A stretch of 64,000 bases of DNA from positions 868,001 through 932,000 of the forward strand of contig CANNEA010000002.1 of assembly GCA_947503525.1 (NCBI GenBank). Reading direction: 5' to 3'. Made by a program: the position numbers and the translations under genes. Below are positions 9,888 to 19,014 of the stretch, in pieces. Positions within the stretch are counted from its first letter, which is position 1; each line of letters starts with the position of its first letter. This stretch comes from an uncultured Carboxylicivirga sp. (GTDB lineage Bacteria > Bacteroidota > Bacteroidia > Bacteroidales > Marinilabiliaceae). A model generated the notes under the pieces. That model searched no databases, was not told where the DNA came from, and was given only the letters and a program-made list of their open reading frames with translations.

Positions 9888-9918
9888 CAAAGCTAAAATT
9901 GCTGATGAATTTGACCAA
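9888..9918 (-). promoter_or_regulatory. Candidate sigma-ABfr promoter for the propeller protein gene
   Basis: On the minus strand TTG at 9918-9916 and TAGCTTTG at 9895-9888 fit the -33 and -7 consensus with a 20-bp spacer, and lie 56 nt before the ATG at 9832. A short palindrome (CACT-TATAAT-AGTG, 9866-9879) lies just after the expected start site and could be an operator. Confidence 0.45.
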
Positions 9919-9939
9919 GAAAATGCTAAAAAACTGTGA

Positions 9940-12324
9940 CTAACGAACAATTAATAATTTAGTGCTTTCCACTTGAGAACCATCTTCACTTGATACATAG
10001 ATAATGTAAACACCTGATTTAACGGATTCGCCTTGCAAATTGCGTCCGTCCCAATATGCTTTGCCACCTAATGATCTGGTCTCGTGAACTAGTCTTCCAC
10101 TAACATTGGTGATTTTTATATTGCTGTTTTGAACCAAGCCAGTAATCGTGATATCACCAGTGAAGTCCTCTCTTACCGGATTCGGGTACGCATAAATTTT
10201 ATTTAAATTGTCTGCACCTTCAGTTGCTTTACCTTTATAAGATACAATTCCTTTATTAGTTCCAATAAAAACTTCACCAGTATTGGGATCAATAGCCAAG
10301 CTGGAAATATTATTAGAAGGCAAAGGAGAGTTATCCATATTAAAAGTTTGGTATGTTTTGATACCATCGTGCGAAACAAGGTAGAGGCCTGAGCTTTCCG
10401 TACCCAGCCATTTGCGATTAGCGCCGTCAACAGCAATGCAGGTTACTTGTTCTTTTTCCAGAAGATAATCAGCCTCGTTGGTTCCATCATTACGTGGCAC
10501 TTTTATTCGGCTGGCAATCGGGTACTCATCGCTGAATATAGCCCATGGTCGGTAGTAGACTACTACACCCTTATCAGTTCCAAGCCAAATGTATCCATTG
10601 TTATCTTCCGCTATCGTATATACGGTACTTGTAATTACATTTAAAGATTCATCCCAAATTCTTAGTTGTCCTTCATTGCGATTGTCTGTTTCTGAAGCTG
10701 GATGTATCGGTCCCCGGTATTGGTCATCACTTTCATCTGTTAATGTATTATTGGTATTAACAATAAAAATACCTTTTCGATTAGTATGAGGAATAATTAC
10801 CCAAACATAATCATCGGCTGTTATGACAATTTGTCCGGTACTATGTAAATCATGAGGAGTTTCGTATGAAAACTGGTTCCAAATTGTAGTGTCCACCCCT
10901 TCTCTCATTACTATACCATATTCAACTTCACTATTTGACATCCATAAATTGCCTTCACTATCAGATGCAATGCCTCCAACACGAACATAATTAGGTCCAG
11001 CCCAATCAATATTTTGGAGCCCACTATTGTATTGATCGTAATGATTTAAAATAGTTGTACCTTCTATTTCAAATATACCCGATCCCCAAGTTGACATATA
11101 TACTTTTCTGTCATTAATTTGATCAGAGCAAATTCCAATTAAATCCCTCCATAATCTCTCATCTCCCGTTTTGGCACTTCTATAAAAATCCCAATTCCCA
11201 TCTTCAAAAAGTGAGAATTCAATATTTTTATTTAGATTATTATAACCAGTGGTCAATCCACCAGCTATAGAATAGACCCCATATGAAGTAGGATGTAGTC
11301 TGAATGCTGAATTAGAATAAGGACCGTTGGGTAAAATAAATTCATCTTGAGTAAGGCCCTTGATTACAAGTCCTTCCGTTTTGTCCGCCAATAGATATAA
11401 TTGGAGCTTGTCTGAGAATATGGCTTCACCAAGATTTATAGATGATGAATTACCATCTTCGATTTTGTATTCATTAATTGTTTCAATTAAATCAAATGAC
11501 GAATTGTAAACTTTTATTTTATTGGTCTCCGCCAGAAGATATCCATTTGCATGAGTACTTAAATTCTTAAAGTCGGATACAGAACTTAGTAATTGCCAAT
11601 TGTTTTCGTCCCCAAAATATAGTTCATATGGATTGGTGCCAATCCTTCTAACCGTAAGTAATTGATCTTTGAATCCTTTGGTTGAATAAAACTCAGTATT
11701 TGAGTTTCCAATATTAGTCCAGGCTTCAAAATAAGCAATTTGTGGATCGTCAGTTTCAGCCCTTAATAGTCCTCTTTCCGTTGAAGCATAAATGTAGTTA
11801 TTCTGTATATAGCACTCATTCACTCTTAATCTTGCTGAATTAATCCCTAAATAATATGTATCAGATATTTCAAGTTTATCAATATTGATGACCAATATTC
11901 CAAAATCCACACTACAGTACACCTTATTTTCTTCTTGGGTAATATGGTTAATTCTTTTACTGCCTTGAATCTGTTTGCTTTTTAAATCAGGAATGTTAAT
12001 GATTTGACCTTTGTTGATAATGTCAATATTACCATTAGTATAACCAATAATAAATAGGTCATCAACTAGCGAAGCTATTGCGCTAATGTCAACATCACTT
12101 AAGCCATTAATTTTGCTTATGGTAGAAGAAAGTCCAGTTGACTTGTCGTAAACAATTACACCAATTTCAGCTGATGCAACAACAAATGATTCACTTTCTG
12201 CAATGTGTTGACAATCCCTATATGAAAAATGATCGCGCCAATTATCATTCCATTGAGCATATGTTTGAAGACAAACCAATAAATGAAACAAAACAAGAAT
12301 GTATAGTTTACTTTTCATATTCAA
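9940..12324 (-). CDS. porZ: Type IX secretion system protein PorZ-like (two propellers plus CTD)
   Basis: The 794-residue protein has a cleavable signal peptide (ends near LQTYAQ). The mature part starts [14 protein letters not shown], close to the start of PorZ-family proteins. Regulator-propeller blades fill the central 650 residues, e.g. [27 protein letters not shown] and [15 protein letters not shown]. The last 85 residues are a type A sorting-like beta-sandwich with [23 protein letters not shown] and [13 protein letters not shown]. PorZ is a surface part of the T9SS attachment complex that feeds A-LPS to the sortase PorU. Length and architecture agree with the P. gingivalis protein. A secreted propeller cargo is the alternative. 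The ORF overlaps rdgB by 17 bp, or 11 bp if the second Met is used. Confidence 0.72.
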   Translation of the reverse strand: MNMKSKLYILVLFHLLVCLQTYAQWNDNWRDHFSYRDCQHIAESESFVVASAEIGVIVYDKSTGLSSTISKINGLSDVDISAIASLVDDLFIIGYTNGNIDIINKGQIINIPDLKSKQIQGSKRINHITQEENKVYCSVDFGILVINIDKLEISDTYYLGINSARLRVNECYIQNNYIYASTERGLLRAETDDPQIAYFEAWTNIGNSNTEFYSTKGFKDQLLTVRRIGTNPYELYFGDENNWQLLSSVSDFKNLSTHANGYLLAETNKIKVYNSSFDLIETINEYKIEDGNSSSINLGEAIFSDKLQLYLLADKTEGLVIKGLTQDEFILPNGPYSNSAFRLHPTSYGVYSIAGGLTTGYNNLNKNIEFSLFEDGNWDFYRSAKTGDERLWRDLIGICSDQINDRKVYMSTWGSGIFEIEGTTILNHYDQYNSGLQNIDWAGPNYVRVGGIASDSEGNLWMSNSEVEYGIVMREGVDTTIWNQFSYETPHDLHSTGQIVITADDYVWVIIPHTNRKGIFIVNTNNTLTDESDDQYRGPIHPASETDNRNEGQLRIWDESLNVITSTVYTIAEDNNGYIWLGTDKGVVVYYRPWAIFSDEYPIASRIKVPRNDGTNEADYLLEKEQVTCIAVDGANRKWLGTESSGLYLVSHDGIKTYQTFNMDNSPLPSNNISSLAIDPNTGEVFIGTNKGIVSYKGKATEGADNLNKIYAYPNPVREDFTGDITITGLVQNSNIKITNVSGRLVHETRSLGGKAYWDGRNLQGESVKSGVYIIYVSSEDGSQVESTKLLIVR

Positions 12325-12892
12325 TGTTTAAAAATTGAATTAATTTTTTAACTGCTCTGGCTCTATGGCTAATCTCATTCTTTTCGGATAAAGGCATTTC
12401 CGCAAAGGATTGATTAAAGCCTTTAGGCATGAAGATTGGATCATAACCGAAACCTTCTTCGCCTTGCCTTTCATTCAATATAGTGCCATTAACAGCTCCT
12501 TCGAAAAACCATTCTTTTTCATCAATTATTAATGCAATAACCGTCCTGAAAGAAGCTGTTCTGTCATTTTTGCCTTCCAGGTTACTTAGGACTTTTTTCA
12601 TGTTATCTTCAGCATCTTTTTGAAGGCCGGCATACCTTGCTGAATATACACCTGGTTCACCGTTTAAGCTATCAATTTCAAGGCCAGTGTCATCTGCAAA
12701 ACAGCTTAGCCCATATTTATCAAATATATACCTTGCTTTTTGAAGAGCATTAGCTTCAAGTGTGTCGCCCGTTTCCGGAATCTCCTCGAAGCACTTGATG
12801 TCAGCCAGACTAAGGATGTTAAACGATGATCCAACCGCTTCTCTGATTTCGGTTAGCTTATGATTGTTATTGGTGGCAAATACTAAATTCAT
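12308..12892 (-). CDS. rdgB: RdgB/HAM1 family XTP/dITP pyrophosphatase
   Basis: This 194-residue enzyme hydrolyses non-canonical purine nucleotides such as XTP and dITP to their monophosphates and cleans the nucleotide pool. The family fingerprint is complete: the N-terminal [12 protein letters not shown] substrate loop, the metal-binding and catalytic segment [11 protein letters not shown] near residues 64-75, GVYSARYAG, and the C-terminal FGYDPIFMP and SHRARA motifs. The length is the usual one. The porZ-like gene overlaps its 3' end, so the two are translationally coupled. A minus-strand terminator separates it from the universal stress gene, so its promoter should lie at 12893-12955. Confidence 0.93.
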   Translation of the reverse strand: MNLVFATNNNHKLTEIREAVGSSFNILSLADIKCFEEIPETGDTLEANALQKARYIFDKYGLSCFADDTGLEIDSLNGEPGVYSARYAGLQKDAEDNMKKVLSNLEGKNDRTASFRTVIALIIDEKEWFFEGAVNGTILNERQGEEGFGYDPIFMPKGFNQSFAEMPLSEKNEISHRARAVKKLIQFLNIEYEK

Positions 12893-12944
12893 CAGCTTGA
12901 TTTTATTTACTAACGGAATTTGAAGTAAATCTATTTTATTGGAC

Positions 12945-12976
12945 TAAAAATAAAAAGGCGACTTTAAAGGTCGCCT
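12945..12976 (-). terminator. Rho-independent terminator of the universal stress gene
   Basis: A perfect 7-bp stem (AGGCGAC at 12956-12962, GTCGCCT at 12970-12976) with a 7-nt loop is followed on the minus strand by TTTTTATTTTTA. It lies about 30 bp after the stop of the minus-strand stress protein gene. Confidence 0.75.
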
Positions 12977-13004
12977 GAGTATGATAAGGGGTAAATTAAA
13001 TCTA

Positions 13005-13838
13005 TCATCCAAAACCACCGTATCCGTACTTCATTAAATCGGTACGCGGATTAATTACTAAAACGGGTATTTGGGCACTATTGGCAATAATATATTGTTC
13101 ATAGGCTCCTAATACATAGTCATGAAAGGAGATGTCTCTGGTAGTCATTACCAGAACCATATCGGCGTTGATCTTCTCTGCATATTGAACCGTTTCCTGA
13201 GAAAAAGATGATTCACCCTCTGCAAGGGCCAATTCATATTCTATTTCTTTCTCTTCCATAAATCGTTTGGAAAAAACAACATTTGCTTTCGTCCGACTAT
13301 CTATGATACCTTCTTTCGATGCGGTTGCATAAATGTGGGTTTTCGACTTAAACATTTTATTTAAGAATTCAATCCACTTTAGTTTTTCTTTGTTTTCCGT
13401 CTTATAATCAATCGGGAAAACAATCTTATCATAATCATCATTTTTAGGAGCTGTTTGAACCACTAAGTATGGTACTTGTGATCCAACAATAACCTTGAGT
13501 GCCCAACTTCCTGTTAGCTTTTGTAAGCCCTTCATTCCATGAGTTCCCATGATGACTAATATGCAGTTGAGTTCATCAACGACCTGGTTTATTGTCTTAA
13601 AGATAGTTCCTTCCTTAACTTTAATCTTAGGCAAAATACCCCAAGTTGAATTGATTCTTTCGGCTTCTGCCAAAAGCTGCTTCTCAAGTTCTACTATTTG
13701 AGTCTCTTTCTTTGCAATATGCAATAAAAGAATGTCCGCATCTATTTTTTTACCAACCAAAATGGCATGCTGTACTGCATTGTCTGCCACCTCTGTAAAA
13801 TCATAGGGAACAAGGATTGTGTTTTTCGATGTCTCCAT
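13005..13838 (-). CDS. Tandem-domain universal stress protein
   Basis: The 277-residue protein has two UspA-like domains (about 5-145 and 150-275). The first opens with ILVPYDFTEVADNA and has the nucleotide-binding loop pattern MGTHGMKGLQKLTGS. The second has KIVFPIDYKTENKEK and MVLVMTTRD but lacks the glycine-rich loop, so only the first half probably binds ATP. Such proteins are produced in growth arrest or stress, and their direct partners are usually unknown. It is transcribed away from the cyclase gene and ends at a strong terminator. Confidence 0.88.
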   Translation of the reverse strand: METSKNTILVPYDFTEVADNAVQHAILVGKKIDADILLLHIAKKETQIVELEKQLLAEAERINSTWGILPKIKVKEGTIFKTINQVVDELNCILVIMGTHGMKGLQKLTGSWALKVIVGSQVPYLVVQTAPKNDDYDKIVFPIDYKTENKEKLKWIEFLNKMFKSKTHIYATASKEGIIDSRTKANVVFSKRFMEEKEIEYELALAEGESSFSQETVQYAEKINADMVLVMTTRDISFHDYVLGAYEQYIIANSAQIPVLVINPRTDLMKYGYGGFG

Positions 13839-13927
13839 AAAAACCTTTGCTGAATGTTCTGCAATTCAGGAATAAATATAGTACTTTTGAACTTAATAGC
13901 AAGCAAGGAAAGATAATAGAAATTTAT

Positions 13928-15754
13928 ATGTTGAAGATATTCAGGCGGCTAGATAGATTAAAAGTTTATCTTTTTTTTGTACAGCTGTTTTTTCTCTTTT
14001 TATTCCCCCCTCTTTCTGCATTTAATATTACGTCTGTAACGAGTCAATATCCTAACCTTTCGGTTCAATTGCAAGATGAGGGTAGAGAGTTAATATTGAA
14101 TAGCAAAAGTGATTCTACAATTGTAATTACCGGGAAATCTTTCTCATTGTATTGGGAGGAACTGGATGATGAATGGGCATTGGCGCGTTATCGCTTGGTA
14201 CCTTATTCAGTAGAGTGGTCGAAATGGGGAAAACGACATGCTCAAACCTACTTTAATGTTCCTGATGGAGATTATATTTTCCAACTTCAAACTTCCAGTG
14301 GAATTGATTTTGAAGTTAAACTGAAAATTAAACGTCATTTTTGGTCTCCTCTTATTATTAGCATTTCAATCATTGCTTTTTTAGTATTATTCTTCTTTAT
14401 TTTATTCTTTACAATTTTCAAAAACAAAATACAATCAGCAAAAAGGCAGGTAGAGTTAGAGCTTAAAAAAGAATTTCGCTTAAAGTTTAAAGCCGGACAA
14501 GATAAAAGTGGAGTGCTTGCCAGTACTGTTAAGGAACAAGGGAGAGTGAGATCGAGGAAATATCAGAAAGTAACTGTTTTGTTTGCAGACATACAGGGAT
14601 TTACGCGTATTGTTGAGCATATTAATCCGGAAAAGTTAATTGATGAATTAGATCGTTTCTTCTTCTATTTTGATGAAGTTGTTGAGAGATATAATATTGA
14701 AAAAATTAAAACGATTGGTGATGCCTATATGTGTGCAGGTGGCTTACCTAATAAGAATAGAACAAATCCAATTGAAGTTGTAATGGCTGGTTTGGAAATG
14801 CAGAGGTTTATGGAAACGAGTAAACAAAAGCATACCGGCGATTATGGTTTTTGGGAACTGAGAATTGGAATACATACAGGGCCAGTTATTTCTGGTGAGT
14901 TGGGAAGAAAAAATGTATCCTTCGATATTTGGGGAGATACGGTTAATATCGCTTCAAGGATGGAAAGCTCTGGTACAGCAGGTATGATTAATATTACGGG
15001 TATTACATATCAATTGGTAAAAGAATTTTTTGTTTGTGAGTATAGGGGAAAGATGCCGATTAAGTATAAAGGGGAAACGGATATGTATTATGTAAATCGT
15101 ATAAAACCAGAGCTGTCGAATGATGCAGATGGAGTAGTGCCAAACCGGAAGTTTTATACTAAGCTACAACACATACGCTTTGGGGATTTAGAAGAGTACG
15201 TACTTACTAAATTGGAGGACGAATTACTTGATGAATTGTATTATCACAGCAAGAGTCATACTGTTGACGTTCTCACACAAATTGAAATTATTGCACGTGG
15301 TGAAAACGTTTCGGATGAAGATTTACTTTTGCTAAAAACTGCTGCCCTGTTACATGATGTTGGATTTATTTTTGAGTACGAAAATCATGAAGATAATAGT
15401 ATCAGTTTTGCTAAGGAGATTCTGCCAAAATACAACTATGTGGATTATCAGATTCAGCAAATAATGGATTTGATTGATATTACACGAGTTGGCACCAAAC
15501 CTAGGAATTTCCTGGAGAAGATTATGAAAGATGCCGACTTGGATTATTTAGGAAGAGCTGATTTTATCCCGGTTTCGGAAAGTTTGTTTAAGGAATTAAA
15601 TGCCCATGGTAGAAAAATGAACCTTGAAGAGTGGAATAAGATGCAATATGACTTTATATCAGGGCATACCTATTATACTACCACAGCTCGCGAATTGAGA
15701 CAAGTGAACAAGGTGCGACAACTACAAAAACTCAAAGAGTTGATTGAGCTTTGA
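13928..15754 (+). CDS. Transmembrane class III adenylate cyclase with Y_Y_Y-like sensor and C-terminal HD domain
   Basis: I choose the ATG at 13928 because it starts a clear signal peptide. An in-frame ATG at 13847 would put 27 odd residues ahead and leave 8 bp to the divergent gene. Residues 35-125 are a periplasmic beta domain of Y_Y_Y type (ARYRLVPYSVEW, FNVPDGDYIFQLQ). One helix crosses the membrane at about 135-155. A class III cyclase domain follows with metal Asp221 (FADIQGFT) and Asp265 (TIGDAYM), adenine-selecting Lys261 and Asp333, and transition-state Asn340 and Arg344, so ATP is the likely substrate. A separate HD domain has the pair His476-Asp477 (LLHDVG) and a later Asp in KDADLDYLG. 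It could hydrolyse a cyclic nucleotide or another phosphoester. Total length is 608 residues. Confidence 0.85.
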   Translation: MLKIFRRLDRLKVYLFFVQLFFLFLFPPLSAFNITSVTSQYPNLSVQLQDEGRELILNSKSDSTIVITGKSFSLYWEELDDEWALARYRLVPYSVEWSKWGKRHAQTYFNVPDGDYIFQLQTSSGIDFEVKLKIKRHFWSPLIISISIIAFLVLFFFILFFTIFKNKIQSAKRQVELELKKEFRLKFKAGQDKSGVLASTVKEQGRVRSRKYQKVTVLFADIQGFTRIVEHINPEKLIDELDRFFFYFDEVVERYNIEKIKTIGDAYMCAGGLPNKNRTNPIEVVMAGLEMQRFMETSKQKHTGDYGFWELRIGIHTGPVISGELGRKNVSFDIWGDTVNIASRMESSGTAGMINITGITYQLVKEFFVCEYRGKMPIKYKGETDMYYVNRIKPELSNDADGVVPNRKFYTKLQHIRFGDLEEYVLTKLEDELLDELYYHSKSHTVDVLTQIEIIARGENVSDEDLLLLKTAALLHDVGFIFEYENHEDNSISFAKEILPKYNYVDYQIQQIMDLIDITRVGTKPRNFLEKIMKDADLDYLGRADFIPVSESLFKELNAHGRKMNLEEWNKMQYDFISGHTYYTTTARELRQVNKVRQLQKLKELIEL

Positions 15755-15783
15755 TTTTTCAGGCTTTTTAGTGATAATTTATC

Positions 15784-15791
15784 TATATTTG
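15784..15791 (+). promoter_or_regulatory. Candidate -7 box for the bactofilin/ATP synthase operon
   Basis: TATATTTG fits TAnnTTTG and lies 29 nt before the bactofilin ATG. A matching TTG at the -33 distance is not present, so support is only partial. Confidence 0.3.
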
Positions 15792-15820
15792 TTAAACGTT
15801 AAATTTTAGATCAAAAGAAA

Positions 15821-16201
15821 ATGGCTAAAAATTTCGAACCCGAAAATAAGCTTCCTAATATGATAGGTCCTGGAACAAAAATAAAGGGCGATATTGAAAC
15901 TAATGGAGATATTAAAATTGATGGTACCATTGATGGAAATATTGTTTCCAAAGGGCGAGTTCTTATTGGACAAAACGGAGTTGTTAAAGGAGAGGTAAAT
16001 TGTACTAATTGTGATATTTATGGTACGTTTGAAGGAAAAATTCAGATTAATGAATTATTGTCTTTAAAATCTTCGAGTAAGCTTAATGGCGACATAAAGA
16101 CAGGTAAACTCTCTATAGAACCTGGTGCTGTATTTACGGGTACTTGCGATATGGCAGGAAATGCACCTAAGGCAGTTTCTTCTGAGAATGCTAAGAAATA
16201 G
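15821..16201 (+). CDS. Bactofilin (polymer-forming cytoskeletal protein)
   Basis: This 126-residue protein has the bactofilin beta-helix core: short repeats with regularly spaced hydrophobic and glycine residues, e.g. IKGDIETNGDIKIDGTIDG, NIVSKGRVLIGQNG and VKGEVNCTNCDIYG. Unstructured tails lie at both ends. Bactofilins polymerise without nucleotides into filaments on the membrane and help in cell shape or local recruitment. The gene leads into a small membrane protein and the ATP synthase genes, with an overlap of 14 bp to the next frame, so it is probably the first gene of that transcript. Confidence 0.9.
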   Translation: MAKNFEPENKLPNMIGPGTKIKGDIETNGDIKIDGTIDGNIVSKGRVLIGQNGVVKGEVNCTNCDIYGTFEGKIQINELLSLKSSSKLNGDIKTGKLSIEPGAVFTGTCDMAGNAPKAVSSENAKK

Positions 16202-16574
16202 TTTACAGCTCAAAATAATAAGGTATCCATTTTTTTATATTTTTGCTGTTTCATTTTGTACAGCTATTGGAATACTCTATAAAGAATGGATTCAAACAGA
16301 ATCAGAGAAGATAATCCTATCCACAGTTTTTCTGGGAGGACTTTATCTTCTTTTTTATTTTGTTTTTCTTTTTCTCCAAAAAAAACATCGTGATCAATCA
16401 GCCTTTATCTTTTTGATTATATTGATGTTAAAGTTTGGATTGATCCTTGGTTTTCTCTTTCTCTTTCTAAATCCAAGTGATGCAGAAAACAAAAGGGAAA
16501 TACTATTGTTCTTAATGACGTATTTTCTTTTGTTAATAGTTGATATTGCAATTAAGATACGATTAATGAAGTAA
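16188..16574 (+). CDS. Small four-helix membrane protein upstream of atpB (AtpI/DUF6168-like position)
   Basis: The 128-residue product, from the ATG at 16188, consists of about four hydrophobic helices: YPFFYIFAVSFCTAIGIL, IILSTVFLGGLYLLFYFVFLF, FIFLIILMLKFGLILGFLF and ILLFLMTYFLLLIVDIAI. Short basic links join them. The frame is open further upstream to 16125, but those residues lie inside the bactofilin gene and are not hydrophobic. Its place between bactofilin and subunit a is that of the AtpI/AtpZ-type assembly proteins, and Bacteroidota have a small four-helix family here. I assign it by position and topology only. Confidence 0.6.
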   Translation: MLRNSLQLKIIRYPFFYIFAVSFCTAIGILYKEWIQTESEKIILSTVFLGGLYLLFYFVFLFLQKKHRDQSAFIFLIILMLKFGLILGFLFLFLNPSDAENKREILLFLMTYFLLLIVDIAIKIRLMK

Positions 16575-16600
16575 TAATTTTGAAAATCCATTTCTGTTTA

Positions 16601-17680
16601 ATGCGACACATAAAACAGGTTATATTAGTACTTGTTGTACTTTTTAGCACTCAATTAATTTACGGGGCAGATGCCCATAAAGATGATGCATCAGAAGAGT
16701 TTGATCCGATGGAGATGATAATGCATCATATTGCCGATACTCATGAGTGGCACGTTATATCATATACTAATGGAGAAGGGCATAAAGTCAACATTACATT
16801 GCCATTGCCTATTATTTTAATTTACCAGGGACAGTTTAATGTGTTTATGTCTTCAGCTTTTGATCATGGGCACAAAGTGGTTAAAAAAGGAGATGTTTAT
16901 TATAAACTCTATCATGAAAAAATATATGTAACAGATGCTGACGGTACAATACATTACGATGATCATCATAATGTGAAAAATGCTAAGCCATGGGATTTTT
17001 CAATCACCCGAAATGTAGGTTCTATGTTTTTAAGTGTATTGCTACTTCTGTGGTTGTTTATATCGGCAGCACGTAAGTATGGCTCCACACCTTCAACGCC
17101 AAAAGGATTACAATCTTTTCTTGAACCACTTATTTTGTTTGTTCGAGATGATATTGCTGTTGCTCAGATTGGGAAAGAAAAAGCAGGAAGATTTATGCCA
17201 TTCTTAATGACAGTCTTCTTTTTTATCTGGATTAACAACCTGATAGGCTTAATCCCATTCTTTCCTGGAGGCAGTAACTTAACTGGTAATATTTCGGTAA
17301 CAATGCTATTGGCGATGATTACCTTTTTGATTACTAATTTTAGTGGAACAAAAAGTTACTGGGGACATATATTCTGGATGCCGGGAGTGCCGGTGCCAAT
17401 CCGAATTTTACTGTCTTTTATTGAGTTTATAGGCTTGTTTACAAAGCCATTTGCATTGATGATACGTTTGATGGCTAATATTACAGCCGGTCACATTATC
17501 ATTTTGAGTTTATTCTCGCTAATTTTTGTAATGAAATCAGTGGCCATTGCGCCAGTGTCTATATTAATGGGGTTAATGATGTTTATGCTGGAATTACTGG
17601 TTGCAGTACTTCAGGCGTATATCTTTACTCTATTATCTGCCTTGTTTATTGGCATGGCAGTGCATGAAGAAGAACATTAA
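16601..17680 (+). CDS. atpB: F0F1 ATP synthase subunit a
   Basis: Subunit a forms the proton half-channels next to the c ring. From the ATG at 16601 it is 359 residues, longer than the E. coli protein because of a signal-like start (LVVLFSTQLIYG) and a histidine- and acid-rich periplasmic segment of about 120 residues, as is common in Bacteroidota. The essential Arg lies in the helix MIRLMANITAGH, and five or more membrane helices follow TRNVGSMFLSVLLLL. An upstream TTG in frame at 16580 is less likely. It is followed 31 bp later by atpE. Confidence 0.93.
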   Translation: MRHIKQVILVLVVLFSTQLIYGADAHKDDASEEFDPMEMIMHHIADTHEWHVISYTNGEGHKVNITLPLPIILIYQGQFNVFMSSAFDHGHKVVKKGDVYYKLYHEKIYVTDADGTIHYDDHHNVKNAKPWDFSITRNVGSMFLSVLLLLWLFISAARKYGSTPSTPKGLQSFLEPLILFVRDDIAVAQIGKEKAGRFMPFLMTVFFFIWINNLIGLIPFFPGGSNLTGNISVTMLLAMITFLITNFSGTKSYWGHIFWMPGVPVPIRILLSFIEFIGLFTKPFALMIRLMANITAGHIIILSLFSLIFVMKSVAIAPVSILMGLMMFMLELLVAVLQAYIFTLLSALFIGMAVHEEEH

Positions 17681-17711
17681 ATAATTTAATTGATATTTTA
17701 AAAGTAGTAAT

Positions 17712-17921
17712 ATGGAAGGTTTGTCATTAACCACAATTGGATTAGGCTTAATTATTATTGGAGCCGGATATGGTATTGGTAGAATTGCTCAGAGTGCAAT
17801 GGAAGCTATGGGTCGTCAGCCAGAAATCAGTTCTAAGATTCAAACAGCTATGATTATTGCAGCTGCTCTTATTGAAGGTGCCGCGCTTTTTGCTATTGTA
17901 GTAGCTTTGATGAAAGGATAA
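17712..17921 (+). CDS. atpE: F0F1 ATP synthase subunit c
   Basis: This 69-residue proteolipid has two membrane helices joined by the polar loop MGRQPE. The ion-carrying Glu lies in helix 2 (AALIEGAALF). After that Glu come Gly-Ala-Ala, not the Ser-Thr pair seen in sodium-binding c subunits, and the matching Gln of helix 1 is absent. The ring is therefore predicted to carry protons. Size and loop are standard. Confidence 0.95.
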   Translation: MEGLSLTTIGLGLIIIGAGYGIGRIAQSAMEAMGRQPEISSKIQTAMIIAAALIEGAALFAIVVALMKG

Positions 17922-17936
17922 TAAAACTCAACAATT

Positions 17937-18431
17937 ATGGGATTGTTAACGCCAGATCCCGGGTTGGTTTTTTGGACATTAATCACATTTGGTCTTTTGG
18001 TATTTCTTTTAAAGAAATTTGCCTGGAAACCAATATTGCACGCATTAAAAGTTAGAGAAGAAACAATTGAATTTTCTTTAGCTGCAGCGGAAAAAGCAAA
18101 AGCAGAGGTTCAGGATCTTAATATTGAAAAAGAAAAGATCATGAATCAAGCTAAAGCTGATCGTGATGAATTGATCAAAGAAGCTCGGGAGCTAAAACAG
18201 AATATACTGGATGAGGCCAAATCTAAGGCTCAGATTGAGGCAGATAAGATTATAGTATCTGCGCGCAGTCTGATTGAGCGAGAAAAGAACGAGGCCATTC
18301 AGGAAATGAAACACAAGGTTGCTGAACTTTCTGTTGATATAGCTGGTAAGCTATTGGAGCAGGAAATGGAAGCAAACGATAAGCAGAAAGCTATAATTGA
18401 TAGGTATCTGCAAGAAGTAAACTTTAACTAG
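17937..18431 (+). CDS. atpF: F0F1 ATP synthase subunit b
   Basis: The 164-residue protein has one N-terminal membrane helix (LVFWTLITFGLLVFLL) followed by a long charged helix rich in Ala, Lys and Glu that forms the peripheral stalk. The motif KKFAWKPIL after the helix is typical of the family. It starts 15 bp after atpE and precedes atpH by 24 bp. Confidence 0.94.
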   Translation: MGLLTPDPGLVFWTLITFGLLVFLLKKFAWKPILHALKVREETIEFSLAAAEKAKAEVQDLNIEKEKIMNQAKADRDELIKEARELKQNILDEAKSKAQIEADKIIVSARSLIEREKNEAIQEMKHKVAELSVDIAGKLLEQEMEANDKQKAIIDRYLQEVNFN

Positions 18432-18455
18432 GACAATAGTTACAGAATTATTAAG

Positions 18456-18992
18456 ATGAATAGGAGTCTGATAGCCGATAGATATGCGAAAGCTTTGTTT
18501 AAGTTAGCCATTGAGCAGGATAACTTAGAACAAGTAAATACTGATGTGAGATTGTTGCAAAGTTATTGCGATGAGGCAGACGGATTTATGGACCTTTTAA
18601 AAAGTCCGGTGGTTAAACCGGCGCAAAAAAAAGGAGCTTTACATTCTGTACTTGAAAAAAAGATTGAAGGGTCGACAATGAATTTTCTGGATTTATTGAT
18701 CGCCAATAATCGTGAAGTTCTACTTGAAGACATCAACAGGGGATTTATTGGCTTGTATAAAAATCAAAAAGGCATTAAAGCTGTTACCTTATACACTGCC
18801 ATTGAAATGGATGAGAATCAGCTTAAAGCATTGGATGACTTTTTGCAAAAGCAGTTTAATGCCCCTATCGAACTTTCACTCAAGGTTAATCCTGAATTAT
18901 TAGGAGGATTTAAACTAACCGTTGACGGAAAAATGGCTGATGCCAGTTTGAGTTCGAAGTTGAAAAATATGAAAAAGCAATTGCTCAGTTAA
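18456..18992 (+). CDS. atpH: F0F1 ATP synthase subunit delta
   Basis: The 178-residue delta subunit links the peripheral stalk to the top of the alpha/beta head. The N-terminal helical domain starts SLIADRYAKALFKLA. The conserved C-terminal part has NPELLGGFKLTVDGKMADASL, which matches the family's GG-x-x-x-x-x-G-x-x-x-D-x-S pattern. It lies in the order b-delta-alpha, as in most bacterial operons. Confidence 0.94.
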   Translation: MNRSLIADRYAKALFKLAIEQDNLEQVNTDVRLLQSYCDEADGFMDLLKSPVVKPAQKKGALHSVLEKKIEGSTMNFLDLLIANNREVLLEDINRGFIGLYKNQKGIKAVTLYTAIEMDENQLKALDDFLQKQFNAPIELSLKVNPELLGGFKLTVDGKMADASLSSKLKNMKKQLLS

Positions 18993-19014
18993 ACGTAAAC
19001 TAAATTAATATTCG

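Noticed and set aside
13847-13927. Upstream start for the cyclase gene
   Set aside because: The extra 27 residues are unlike a signal peptide, and the start would lie 8 bp from the divergent gene, leaving no room for a promoter.
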